From contig CBDBES010000002.1 in NCBI GenBank assembly GCA_965204465.1, positions 496,001-560,000 on the forward strand: a stretch of 64,000 nt of DNA. Reading direction: 5' to 3'. The translations under genes were made by a program, and so were the position numbers. The notes below the pieces were generated by a model. The model worked only from the letters and a program-made list of their open reading frames with translations. It did not search any database and was not told the DNA's origin. This DNA is from CBDBES01 sp965204465. Lineage in GTDB: Bacteria > Spirochaetota > Leptospiria > Turneriellales > CBDBES01. This document shows positions 37,387 to 46,589 of this stretch, piece by piece (positions within the stretch are counted from its first letter, which is position 1; the number at the start of each line of letters is the position of its first letter).

Positions 37387-38880
37387 ATGAAAAAAATAGG
37401 AATATACTTATCACTGGTAGTTTACCTGCTCTATCCTGGCAGGCAAAATTCTCTATGGGCTGATCTTTCTGGATTCTTCCCTTCTTCTCTTACCCATCAG
37501 AGTTCAGGGCTGTTCAAATGGAGTTCGTGGGACTATGTGACCAATCCGTACATTTATAATCAACAGGAAAGGGATGTCATTTCTACCATTTTTACTCCCA
37601 ATATAAATAATGGACTATATTCTGTGGGTGGTAGGTTGACTATATTCATACCTATTTACTTTGCCCTTTCTTTTAAAAATCAGGGAACCAGACTCGATGT
37701 TGACAGAGAGGGTACGGAAAATGATGGTTATCTGGAAACATTCGATAGAAGCATAGAATTCATGGTAGGGTCCACTATCTACGGGATAGGAATTGGATTC
37801 TATGCCAGATTCAGGTCTTACCATTTGAATGAAAGAGAAAATGAAAACACTTCTGAGAAGTTTGGAACTTTTGGCTCACTCAGCGTTCTGAATAATAAAA
37901 ACAGACTGCCTGGAAACCATTATGGTCTCCAATTTGGACAGTATACAGAACGAAAAGAACAAAAAAATTCATATAGTTGGGCTGGCAATATAGAATACGC
38001 AGACCTTCGTAGCGTTTACGAAGAAGGAGGGGTCATTATAAGAGATTCTCCAAGGTTAAATACATTCAATTATACAGACATACTCTCGTCCATCTATACA
38101 GGAGATTCTACGGGAAGAAACAGACAAGAAGTAAGTCTTAAATTTTTAGGATGGGTTCCCGCTGGTTACTCCGCGGATGTGGGTACTGACCTTCAATTCC
38201 TGATTCCATTTGGCAGCGGAGAAGATACCAATCTGGTAACCAATATCAGTGAAGGTGCCAGTTTATCTGGTATTGATATGGCATTGACCGCCTTCTATGA
38301 TAAAGATTTCTTTGTGGATATAGACCAAACAGAAAGTGTTTTTAGGATACAGCCAGTTTTTTCCTATATATATAGAAGCGAAAAAGTTGCTCGTGATCTG
38401 GGAGAAGAATTTTCCTTTAATGATAACAGGGCCTTGCTCTGGCTTAATTTTAAATATGTATTATACCTGAATCAATCCAAGAGCTTTTATCTGCTCATGG
38501 GGTGGAATCCGTTGATTACCCTTTATAATAAATATGAAGAAGCGCATCGGTTCAGACCTGAATCAGAAAATAACGAAGAAAGAGACTTTACCACCGAGAA
38601 GTCAACTTTAAAGGATGCTCCCTTTAAGGTTACTCTGGCTAATTATTCCCTGGGACTTGGATATGATCTGAGTAAGAATCTTTCTTTTTATATTCAATTT
38701 GGCGCCATAAGGGGTTCTGGATCTGTAATAGCAAATCCAAAAGATTTTCGTTCCACCAGAGGTAGAACAGAAATAGAAACCAACTTTGCAAATGAAATTG
38801 GGTCCAATGAACAGCTTTCTATCATTCAGATAAGTTTTGGTGCCGATTTTAAATTTGATCCCCTATTACCGATTGATTAA
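37387..38880 (+). CDS. Outer-membrane protein, paralog A of a family seen twice here
   Basis: About 497 residues from ATG 37387 (preceded by AAAGAAG; an ATG at 37360 has no leader). Signal peptide about 1-26. No named family. It has amphipathic strands and the same layout as the protein at 47858-49300: a PYIYNQQE / PFLYGFQK block near the start, a VFRIQP / VFRISP strand, and a late block LWLNFKYVLYLNQSKSFYLL against LAVNISFKFQLFLTESKNFIL. Only 20 bases follow the GH97 stop, so they are one transcript. Probably a porin-like or surface protein. Confidence 0.65.
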   Translation: MKKIGIYLSLVVYLLYPGRQNSLWADLSGFFPSSLTHQSSGLFKWSSWDYVTNPYIYNQQERDVISTIFTPNINNGLYSVGGRLTIFIPIYFALSFKNQGTRLDVDREGTENDGYLETFDRSIEFMVGSTIYGIGIGFYARFRSYHLNERENENTSEKFGTFGSLSVLNNKNRLPGNHYGLQFGQYTERKEQKNSYSWAGNIEYADLRSVYEEGGVIIRDSPRLNTFNYTDILSSIYTGDSTGRNRQEVSLKFLGWVPAGYSADVGTDLQFLIPFGSGEDTNLVTNISEGASLSGIDMALTAFYDKDFFVDIDQTESVFRIQPVFSYIYRSEKVARDLGEEFSFNDNRALLWLNFKYVLYLNQSKSFYLLMGWNPLITLYNKYEEAHRFRPESENNEERDFTTEKSTLKDAPFKVTLANYSLGLGYDLSKNLSFYIQFGAIRGSGSVIANPKDFRSTRGRTEIETNFANEIGSNEQLSIIQISFGADFKFDPLLPID

Positions 38881-38991
38881 ATTTCCTATATAGACACTCA
38901 TGCAATAAAATTTTCTGTTCACATACAGGGTAATTTTAAGCAACTGCTTTAACTGTCGGCTATTGATGCCGTCTGGTACCTATATCCGCCC

Positions 38992-39032
38992 ACCCTTATA
39001 CTGCGAAGCAGTGAATGCATATTTCACACTGC
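38992..39032 (+). repeat. Hairpin repeat, right copy
   Basis: ACCCTTATACTGCGAAGCAG and the following GTGAATGCATAT match the reverse complement of 33125-33181. The rest of the 304-base stretch 38881-39184 shows no gene that I can support. Confidence 0.7.
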
Positions 39033-39184
39033 CTCCATCTATCGACCATGGTTAAAAATTTATTTTATCTCTTTTTTCAAGAAAGTTTTAGATTCTGCTA
39101 TTGTAAATTAATGAATAAAATAAGTATTTTTTTAAAGCAACTGGAAAACAGTAATATGGGTCTTCATCTAAAATTCTTGATTCT

Positions 39185-39799
39185 ATGTTGTGGATTGATT
39201 TTTTGCCATCTACTATGCTGCTAAAATACCTTTTACATGATATACAGAAAAAGGTTGCCTCTAAAATAGATCATAGGATAGATGTAAATTCTTCTTTGCA
39301 AAGAATGGAGATCATGATAAAACCCATAGACTTACTTCAGCTCCTACAAAGTATGAATCAGTCTACCAAGATTTATTGGCAGAGTAAAGATAATAGTTTA
39401 AGATCAGTCTGTTTTGGAAAAGTATGCTATTATACGTTTGATGAAATACAGAAAGAGTTCAAAAAAAAAAATGACTGGATCGAAAAAAAAATTCGGTTTT
39501 ACGGAGCAATCCCCTTTTTATTTGATTTTACTTTAAAAAAGAAATGGAAAGATTTTAAGAAGGCACATTTCATAGTTCCTCGGTATGAATTTTTTCAAAA
39601 GAAGAAAAAATACTATCTAGCGATCAATTTTAGACTAAAGGATAATATCTTAAGTGATTTTTCTGAATTGATCGTATCTTATCAGGAGAAAACAGACCCC
39701 TTTGGAATGCTCCAGATCAAAAAAAAGAAGTACATCCCCACCAAAAAGAAATGGCAGTCTAATTTAATAAAAGTAAAAAAGCTTGACAAATTGGCTTGA
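39185..39799 (+). pseudogene. menF: Truncated isochorismate synthase (N-terminal half only)
   Basis: 204 codons. The sequence matches the N-terminal part of MenF/EntC: TKIYWQSKDNSLRSVCFGKV, the FYGAIPFLFDF block, WKDFKKAHFIVPRYEFFQKK, and ends at the point PTKKKWQSNLIKVKK where intact proteins go on to the chorismate-binding domain (KVVLAR and after). That catalytic half, some 250 residues, is missing and nfeD begins at once. It cannot make isochorismate. Loss of the quinone-pathway step, or an enzyme elsewhere, is implied. It might alternatively be a stand-alone domain, but I favour decay. Confidence 0.65.
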
Positions 39800-39816
39800 T
39801 AAATGAATCATGTTTT

Positions 39817-41184
39817 ATGTGTTGGATTCGCTTTTTTGTTACCGTCTTGAGTCTCAATGCAATGTGTGTTGTGACACAGAAAATTTCTTCTGAAGAGGCT
39901 AAAGAATCTTTAGTTAAAAAATCAAAGGTCTATCATATTGCTCCTCATGAGTTAGATGAAATGGAAGATGCAGCATATTCTTATTTCATCAAAAATACCA
40001 TTGAAAAAGCAGAGGAAGATAAGGCAGATCTTCTCATTGTAGAAATCGATACACCAGGGGGCCAATTAGCAGCCACCCTAAAGATCGAAAAGACCATCAG
40101 AGCCTCTTCTATTCCAAGTGTATGTTTTGTAAACAGGAATGCAATATCTGCGGGTTCTTTAATTGCTCTTTCTTGCAATAAACTGGTAATGGCAAAAGGA
40201 TCAAGAATGGGAGCGGCAACTCCTGTAACAATGTCTTCTAAAGGGATGAAAAAAGCACCCGAAAAAATATTGTCTGCAGGAAGAGCCATTTGGCGTAGCG
40301 CCGCTCAAGCGCAAAATAAAAATCCGGATATTGCAGAGGCATTCGTAGATGAAAATGTAGTCCTCACTAAGAAAAAGCACGGCATCGATAAGCCAAAGGG
40401 AAAATTATTGACTCTTACAACAAAAGAGGCTCTAAAACTCCGCATGATAAATTATATAAGTAATGATGTTTATGATATTGTTAAAAAAGAAAAAATCGAA
40501 AACTTCTCATTTACTACTTTTTCTTTTGAATTCAAAGAGAGAGTCATAAAATTTTTTCTACATCCAGTCATCAGCGGAATATTTTTAACTCTTGGTTTTT
40601 TAGGCTTATTTTACGAATTAAAAACTCCAGGGTGGGGCATACCAGGGGCCGCTGGTCTGGTTTTTTTATCTGCATATTTTGTTCCACATATTCTAGTGGG
40701 ACAGTCTGGTTGGGGAGCTCCTGCTCTTTTAGCATTAGGCATTTTATTCATGGTACTTGAAATTTTTGTGATACCTGGGTTTGGAATATCGGGTATTTTC
40801 GGTCTAATACTAATTATAGCATCTACTCTTTGGGCATATGGTATATCCAATTTAACAGAGGGTTTGTGGGTTACTTCTATAGCATTGACTATGGCATTTT
40901 TTATGATCATGCTTTCGCTTAAATATTTACCTAATTTGAATTTAAAAGGAAATCAATTATTTTTAAGTGAAAGTCTTAACCGAGGCAAAGAAATCAAGTC
41001 GGTTCCCTTAAAACATTTAATTGGCAGGGAAGGTATTACAGCGAGTATTTTAAGGCCTTCTGGAACAGTGATCATAGATAATAATCCATTTGATGCTCTA
41101 GCCCAGGGAGAGTTCATTGAAGCACAAACAAAGGTATGTGTAGTTAAAATTACAGGGAGTCAGGTTATAGTAAAAAGAGTTTAA
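39817..41184 (+). CDS. NfeD family protein with ClpP-class protease domain
   Basis: About 455 residues from ATG 39817 (a TTG at 39796 overlaps the menF remnant). Signal segment, then the S49/ClpP-like domain: LLIVEIDTPGGQL, then FVNRNAISAGSLIALSC with the Ser-Ala-Gly site, then KGSRMGAATPV. Hydrophobic segments at about 250-390 and an OB-like NfeD C-terminus (IGREGITASILRPSGTVIIDN, AQGEFIEAQTKVCVVKITGSQ). Long-form NfeD proteins cleave membrane partners such as stomatins; no stomatin gene is adjacent here. Confidence 0.9.
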   Translation: MCWIRFFVTVLSLNAMCVVTQKISSEEAKESLVKKSKVYHIAPHELDEMEDAAYSYFIKNTIEKAEEDKADLLIVEIDTPGGQLAATLKIEKTIRASSIPSVCFVNRNAISAGSLIALSCNKLVMAKGSRMGAATPVTMSSKGMKKAPEKILSAGRAIWRSAAQAQNKNPDIAEAFVDENVVLTKKKHGIDKPKGKLLTLTTKEALKLRMINYISNDVYDIVKKEKIENFSFTTFSFEFKERVIKFFLHPVISGIFLTLGFLGLFYELKTPGWGIPGAAGLVFLSAYFVPHILVGQSGWGAPALLALGILFMVLEIFVIPGFGISGIFGLILIIASTLWAYGISNLTEGLWVTSIALTMAFFMIMLSLKYLPNLNLKGNQLFLSESLNRGKEIKSVPLKHLIGREGITASILRPSGTVIIDNNPFDALAQGEFIEAQTKVCVVKITGSQVIVKRV

Positions 41185-41195
41185 AGTAAAATTCT

Positions 41196-41528
41196 ATGAT
41201 AGAGCGTCGAAAATTTAAGCGATTTAAAATTGTTACCGATCTTATGGTAGATCTGCCTGATAATAGTAAGAAAATGTATTGTGTTGCCTATGATATCTCT
41301 CAAGAAAATATTAGCTTTGTATCTTTAGAAAATTTGCAAATAGGCCAAAAATGTACGATCACAATTTTAGCCAATAACAGAAGGTATAAAGGGATAATCG
41401 CATCAAAAGCCGAATTCAAAAAAAGAGACAATATGAAAAAATATGGAATCCATTTTCAAGCACCTATTTCGATTGGTATACTACAGCATTTATTAAGAAA
41501 TGTATCTTCTTCTCTCCTCTATGCTTGA
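41196..41528 (+). CDS. PilZ domain protein
   Basis: 110 residues, almost all one PilZ domain, a cyclic-di-GMP receptor. The N-terminal ERRKFKRFK fits the RxxxR nucleotide-binding motif; the second motif D/NxSxxG is degenerate (YDISQENISF), so binding is not assured. Eleven bases after nfeD. Confidence 0.8.
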   Translation: MIERRKFKRFKIVTDLMVDLPDNSKKMYCVAYDISQENISFVSLENLQIGQKCTITILANNRRYKGIIASKAEFKKRDNMKKYGIHFQAPISIGILQHLLRNVSSSLLYA

Positions 41529-41928
41529 TAGAAATAGAAGGTAATGATAAAACCACAGGCTTTTATTTATTGTCTTTAGGTTGATTTAATTTTTTTATAT
41601 CCCCCCCCCCCCCCCCCCCCCCCCGATTCTGTTGAAAAAATCTTTCTAGCATAATGCAAATATTGAATATATCTTATCTTTTAATTTCTATGGAGATCAT
41701 ATTCTGGTTAACTATATGTTCGCGGATATAGATCAATTTCAAATAGTAACTTTAAATTTTGGAAAACTTTTCAAGATCTGCATTATATTTTGAATTATAT
41801 TCTTCAAAGAAATTCCATGGAAAATATAAAGATCTATATTTTAATTGAAAATTTTTCTTTTTGGCTTTTCAATCTGATATTGAATATGAAATAGATATCA
41901 ATTCTATATTGAGGGCGCATAAACAATA
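41529..41928. other. Gene-free 400-base stretch with a C24 tract
   Basis: No open frame with gene-like features on either strand. It contains 24 consecutive C at 41601-41624, about 300 bases before smc and 70 after the PilZ gene. The rest is AT-rich with no clear terminator. Confidence 0.8.
41601..41624. repeat. Homopolymer C24 tract
   Basis: The longest single-base run in the window, in an AT-rich intergenic region. Confidence 0.95.
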
Positions 41929-44700
41929 ATGGTAATAAAAGAATTAGAATTATTTGGATTTAAATCCTTTGCAGAAAGAACGGTCATTAAATTTTCGGAT
42001 AAAATGACCGCCATTGTAGGTCCCAATGGTTGTGGCAAATCAAATATTTTAGACGCCATTAAATGGGTGCTGGGAGAAAGGTCTATCCGCTCTATGAGGG
42101 GAGAGAAAATGGAAGACATTGTATTCTCCGGTATGGACCCTAAAAAACAAAATGGGTTTGCCAGGGTTAGTTTGCTGCTAGATAACCAATCCCAAAAATT
42201 AAAAATAAATACAGATAAGGTAAAACTCACAAGATGTTTTTATAAAGATGGGCATGCAGATTTTTTTATTAATGATAAAAAAGTTACTCTAAAAGAAATA
42301 CAAGAATCTTTAATGAATACAGGTCTGGGGAAATCCTGTTATTCTTTTATGGAACAAGGTAGAATGGATATGATCCTTTCTAGCAGACCAGAAGAAAGAC
42401 GCTACATTTTTGAAGAAGCCGCTGGACTTTCTAAGTTTAAAGCACAACAGATAGAATCTGAAAAGAACCTGGAAAATACAAATATGAATATTACTAGAAT
42501 TAAAGATATCTTAAATGATCTCAAAAAACAGTTACAATTGAAATCCCAGCAAGCTGAAAAAACTAAGACGTATCATGATCTAACTCAAAAATTGAAAATG
42601 CATGATCTAAAAATAAAGTATTCTTCTATTTCTGAAATGGATAAAAAAGCGGAAAAATATAAATTTCAATCACTCCAAAAAAAAGACCATAAAGAAAAAG
42701 TCAGGCAAAGAGTGATACTGATACAAGAAAAATTAGATAACTTACAAAAAGATAAAGAAAAATCACAGGATCATATCCATACAAAAAATACAAATAACCA
42801 GATATGGCTTGAAAAAATAAAGAAAAACCAAGAGAATATAAAAGTATCCGATAAAAGAAGACAAAGTTTGAAACAAGAAATTACCAATTTCAAAGATCAA
42901 TTAAAAATAATTGAAAATAATCTTAAAGATCTGAAAAAAAAACGAGATGATAAAAATCAACTTACTTTTCAATTAAATGACCAGATACAAGATGCCCAAC
43001 ATTCTAAAAAAAAGACCGAACAGGAATTGGAATATTTACAGAAAAACATTCAAGAATCAAGTAAATATATGCAGAAATGCAATGAAAGGCAAAATCTGGT
43101 CAAAGCAGAATTGCGTCAATTGCGTTCCAAACAAGAAAAAGTGATCCGTGATCTTTTAGAAAGGATCAAAGTAGAAAAAGCAAACTGGGAAAAAAAATCT
43201 GTTTCTAAAGAAGACCTCAAGAACACAATATTAAAAGAAATAGAACTTCTATATGAAGAGATAGAAAATATGATTCAATGGTATCCATCCACCAAAAAGA
43301 TCATTGGAGACCCAAAAGAAAGTGAAAAATGGGTTCAAAAAATAAATCAGATATTAAAAAAAATAAATAAAAAAAAATGGAAGCAGAATATACATCAATT
43401 GGCAGAAATGGAAAAGAGTCTGAAAAATTTACTCTTTGAAAAGGAGGGGGTATATTTTCAGAAGGAAGCCATTGATGAAAAGATTGAATCTCTTGAAAAA
43501 GAGTTAGATGAATTAAGCGTTACGCAGAGTGATCTGCAAGAGAAAATTAAAAATACTCAGGATCGATATAGTATAAAATTAAAGAATTCGGAGTCTTTGT
43601 GGGGAGAAATAAATTCTTTCCAAATACATAAAAAAAACCTTGAAGACCAGGAAAAAGACCTGAAAGACCAGCTGGATAGAGAGGAAAGGCAGCAAATATA
43701 TTTTAGAAAACTCTTGACCACAACGGAAGAAGAGTCCATCAAATTGAATAATGATCAAATGGATATGCAGAAAGAAATCAAGACCATACAAATAGATATC
43801 CAGAAAGAAAATGATCTGATGAAACGTACCCGCCAAAAGATAGATCGCATTGAACAAAAGAGGATACAACTCATGAAAGAGGCCAGCACAGAAGATCAAA
43901 AGTCAGAAACCCTTACCAATGAGATTAATGAATTAGAGATCAAAATGGCCGCATTGGCTGAAAATTATGAAAATATGATACAGACCATATACGATCAATA
44001 TGATCTAACGAAAGAAGAGTTATCCAAAAAATTTAAAGGGAAAAAAATAGACGTCCGCCAAGAAAAAGAAGAACTATCTAAGTTCCAGCAAGAGATATCT
44101 ACATTGGGCACGGTCAATTTTCTGGCTTTAGAAGAATTAGATACGATAAAATCTCTGGAAAAACATAATCTGGCCCAATTAGAAGATATTCTAAAGGCTA
44201 AGAAGCAAATATTAAAGGCAATGGAAGAAACCAATAAAAAATCTGAGAAAATGTTTTTAGATACCTTCTATAAAATAGAGAAAAATTTTTCCATTATATT
44301 TAAAAAACTTTTTGAGGGAGGAAATACGTCTCTTAAATTGCAATCCCCCGAAAAACCACTTGAAAGCGGAATCGAGATAAAGATCCAGCCGCCAGGTAAA
44401 AAAGCTATATCATTGAGGCTATTATCCGGAGGCGAAAAAGCATTAACTGCCATCGCATTGATGTTTGCCGTCTATATGGTACGTTCCTCCCCTGTATGCG
44501 TATTGGATGAAATTGATGCCCCCTTGGACGACCAAAATGTACTCCGTTTTTTAAATCTCCTAAAAGAATTTCAAAGCAAAACCCAATTTGTTCTGATCAC
44601 CCACAATAAAAAAACAATGTCCAGATCGGGCGCTCTTTTTGGAGTAACCATGGAACAACCCGGAGTAAGTAAAATCTTAGGAGTATCTTTAAAACCTTAG
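41929..44700 (+). CDS. smc: Chromosome segregation protein SMC, short form without a visible hinge
   Basis: 923 residues. Walker A GPNGCGKSN near 30-38; the Q-loop region EQGRMDMILSSRPEERR near 140-156; signature LSGGEKALTAIAL near 831; Walker B VCVLDEIDAPLDD near 853-865. The head domains are normal. Coiled coils fill about 165-400 and 510-770. Usual bacterial SMC has 1150-1200 residues with a globular hinge of about 120 residues in the middle; here the middle (about 440-510) has only a short Trp/Lys-rich piece, WYPSTKKIIGDP and KKKWKQNIHQL. The stop is five bases before xseA. SMC compacts and resolves chromosomes with ScpA/ScpB, which are not in the window. Confidence 0.92.
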   Translation: MVIKELELFGFKSFAERTVIKFSDKMTAIVGPNGCGKSNILDAIKWVLGERSIRSMRGEKMEDIVFSGMDPKKQNGFARVSLLLDNQSQKLKINTDKVKLTRCFYKDGHADFFINDKKVTLKEIQESLMNTGLGKSCYSFMEQGRMDMILSSRPEERRYIFEEAAGLSKFKAQQIESEKNLENTNMNITRIKDILNDLKKQLQLKSQQAEKTKTYHDLTQKLKMHDLKIKYSSISEMDKKAEKYKFQSLQKKDHKEKVRQRVILIQEKLDNLQKDKEKSQDHIHTKNTNNQIWLEKIKKNQENIKVSDKRRQSLKQEITNFKDQLKIIENNLKDLKKKRDDKNQLTFQLNDQIQDAQHSKKKTEQELEYLQKNIQESSKYMQKCNERQNLVKAELRQLRSKQEKVIRDLLERIKVEKANWEKKSVSKEDLKNTILKEIELLYEEIENMIQWYPSTKKIIGDPKESEKWVQKINQILKKINKKKWKQNIHQLAEMEKSLKNLLFEKEGVYFQKEAIDEKIESLEKELDELSVTQSDLQEKIKNTQDRYSIKLKNSESLWGEINSFQIHKKNLEDQEKDLKDQLDREERQQIYFRKLLTTTEEESIKLNNDQMDMQKEIKTIQIDIQKENDLMKRTRQKIDRIEQKRIQLMKEASTEDQKSETLTNEINELEIKMAALAENYENMIQTIYDQYDLTKEELSKKFKGKKIDVRQEKEELSKFQQEISTLGTVNFLALEELDTIKSLEKHNLAQLEDILKAKKQILKAMEETNKKSEKMFLDTFYKIEKNFSIIFKKLFEGGNTSLKLQSPEKPLESGIEIKIQPPGKKAISLRLLSGGEKALTAIALMFAVYMVRSSPVCVLDEIDAPLDDQNVLRFLNLLKEFQSKTQFVLITHNKKTMSRSGALFGVTMEQPGVSKILGVSLKP

Positions 44701-44704
44701 ATCA

Positions 44705-46015
44705 ATGGAAACTACTGAACATTCTATACCATCTGAATCTCTAAGCATATTTGAAATAACAAAGATCATTGATGAACAATTAACAGGAACAATAAAATTA
44801 AAGGATATTACGGTGGTGGGAGAGATCACAAGATGGAACTCTCAATATTCCTCAGGACATATTTACTTTACTTTAAAAGACAAAGAAGACCCTCTTAGTT
44901 TCCACAGAACTGGTAAAAAAGCCATTCTGGATTGTACCTTTTGGAGCTTTAAGAATAAATCACTTACATTTGAACCTAAACCAGGAGATGAAGTAAGGGT
45001 TACTGGTTCTGTCAGTGTATACTATGAAGGTGGTAAATACTCTTTTAATGTATCCAGGATGGAAAAGGTAGGGTTAGGCAATCTGTTCTTGAAAGTGCAG
45101 GAACTCAGGAATAAGCTAATGAAAAAAGGGATCATTGATCCCTCTTTAAGGAAGAAGATTCCTTCTTTACCACATAGAGTGGGTATTGTTACTAGTCCTG
45201 GTGGCGCTGCCTTGGAAGATATCCGAAAGCAGATCAAAGATCGATATCCGAATGTAAATATATTGATCTCCCCTGCCATTGTACAGGGGGATTCTGCCGC
45301 TGATTCCATTGCTTCTGCTATTAAAGAAGTAAGTAAACCAGAGCACGAATGTGATTTGATCATACTCACGAGGGGGGGGGGCAGTCCTGAAGATCTAATG
45401 CCTTTTAATGATGAAAAAGTTGCTATGGCAGTATTCCAATGCCGCCTGCCTGTTATTTCAGGTGTAGGGCATCAAATTGATCATCCTATTTGCGATGATG
45501 TTGCCGATCTGGCAGCAGCTACTCCGACAGATGCCGCCAAAGAAGCATTTCCGATCATAAGTGATTTTTCAATCTCTCTGGAACGTGTTCAAAAACGCCT
45601 GGACCAATGTATAGAATTAATGCTAAAGATAGCATCCGAAAAATTGAATCGACTCTCTGATAAACCCTTTTTTAGAGAACCGCAACTATTGCTCATGGAA
45701 CATTATCATAGATTGGATCATATAGAGATTCAATTAAATGAATTTTATCGTCATGTATTGAACCAATCTAATGAAAGACTCCGTAACATTTATGACCTGA
45801 ATTTTTTGTTTGAAAGACGACTGAATCAAGATAAATCTCTTTTTTCTAATCTAAATGGAAAACTAGAGGCATTTTCTCCTCTGGCAACTTTAAAGAGAGG
45901 TTATAGCGTTACCTATCAGAATGGCAAGATATTGAAAAAAATGGAAGATGTTCAAATGAATAAGAAAATAGAAGTGCAAATCTCTGATGGAAAATTCAAG
46001 GCAATGCCCTCTTAA
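44705..46015 (+). CDS. xseA: Exodeoxyribonuclease VII large subunit
   Basis: 436 residues, typical length. The N-terminal OB fold (about 10-115, VVGEITRWNSQYSSGHIYFTL) and the catalytic block are clear: HRVGIVTSPGGAALEDI, then LTRGGGSPEDLMPFNDE, the family signature, and GHQIDHPICDDVADLAAATPTDAA. Degrades single-stranded DNA with XseB; no xseB is adjacent. The RGGGS codons form a run of 10 G at 45372-45381. Confidence 0.96.
   Translation: METTEHSIPSESLSIFEITKIIDEQLTGTIKLKDITVVGEITRWNSQYSSGHIYFTLKDKEDPLSFHRTGKKAILDCTFWSFKNKSLTFEPKPGDEVRVTGSVSVYYEGGKYSFNVSRMEKVGLGNLFLKVQELRNKLMKKGIIDPSLRKKIPSLPHRVGIVTSPGGAALEDIRKQIKDRYPNVNILISPAIVQGDSAADSIASAIKEVSKPEHECDLIILTRGGGSPEDLMPFNDEKVAMAVFQCRLPVISGVGHQIDHPICDDVADLAAATPTDAAKEAFPIISDFSISLERVQKRLDQCIELMLKIASEKLNRLSDKPFFREPQLLLMEHYHRLDHIEIQLNEFYRHVLNQSNERLRNIYDLNFLFERRLNQDKSLFSNLNGKLEAFSPLATLKRGYSVTYQNGKILKKMEDVQMNKKIEVQISDGKFKAMPS
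45372..45381. repeat. G10 tract inside the conserved RGGGS motif of xseA
   Basis: Codons AGG GGG GGG GGC. A slip of one base would destroy the gene from residue 223. Confidence 0.9.
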
Positions 46016-46202
46016 ATTTTCACGAGTATAGAACAAGAAGAGAATATGAACCATAATACTTGTTTTTTAGTCCCATCCAAGCCAATGAATAACTGATCCA
46101 ATAAAAATTAAGGCATAAAGAGGCAATAGAATTAAGAAAAATCCAAAAATTGATTATTCGAATGAAGTAAAGAAATCCAGTTCCTATTTAGTTCGTTATA
46201 CT

Positions 46203-46565
46203 TTGATCATTGTAGGCACAATTTCATGTATTTTAGGTTTCATAGGCATATTCTTACCTCTATTGCCAACTACTCCCTTCCTTCTTCTCGCGGCAATCTG
46301 TTATTCAAAAGCATCCAGAAGGCTGTATAATTTTTTACTGAATAACCGATTCTTCGGTCAATATATCCAACAATGGAGACATAACAAGAGTATTCCTTGG
46401 AAAGCAAAAGTAACGGCAATTCTACTTATTGCGATCACCATTGGTTCTTGCGTTATTTTTTTTGTGCATATTATAGAGGCTAAAATTATTCTGAGTGTTA
46501 TCGGCATGTCGGTTATTTTTTATTTAATTAGAGTGCCTACATCCGTAGTAAATGAAATTAAATAA
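46203..46565 (+). CDS. DUF454 (YbaN-like) inner-membrane protein
   Basis: 120 residues. The family signature GFIGIFLPLLPTTPFLLLAAICY is followed by SKASRRLYNFLLNNRFFGQYIQQW and three further hydrophobic segments. The frame is open upstream to a TAA near 46115 but has no ATG, GTG or TTG before TTG 46203; a non-standard start (ATT) further upstream is possible. Role unknown. The 187 bases between xseA and here hold nothing I recognise. Confidence 0.8.
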   Translation: MIIVGTISCILGFIGIFLPLLPTTPFLLLAAICYSKASRRLYNFLLNNRFFGQYIQQWRHNKSIPWKAKVTAILLIAITIGSCVIFFVHIIEAKIILSVIGMSVIFYLIRVPTSVVNEIK

Positions 46566-46589
46566 TGAATGTAATTAAGAGGCAATAGA

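Noticed and set aside
39015..39224. 69-codon plus-strand open frame before the menF remnant
   Set aside because: Overlaps the menF frame, has poor leader, and shows only low-complexity hydrophobic residues.
46016..46202. An upstream start or lost 5' end for the DUF454 gene
   Set aside because: The frame is open back to about 46115 but no standard start codon occurs; too little evidence for a frameshift.
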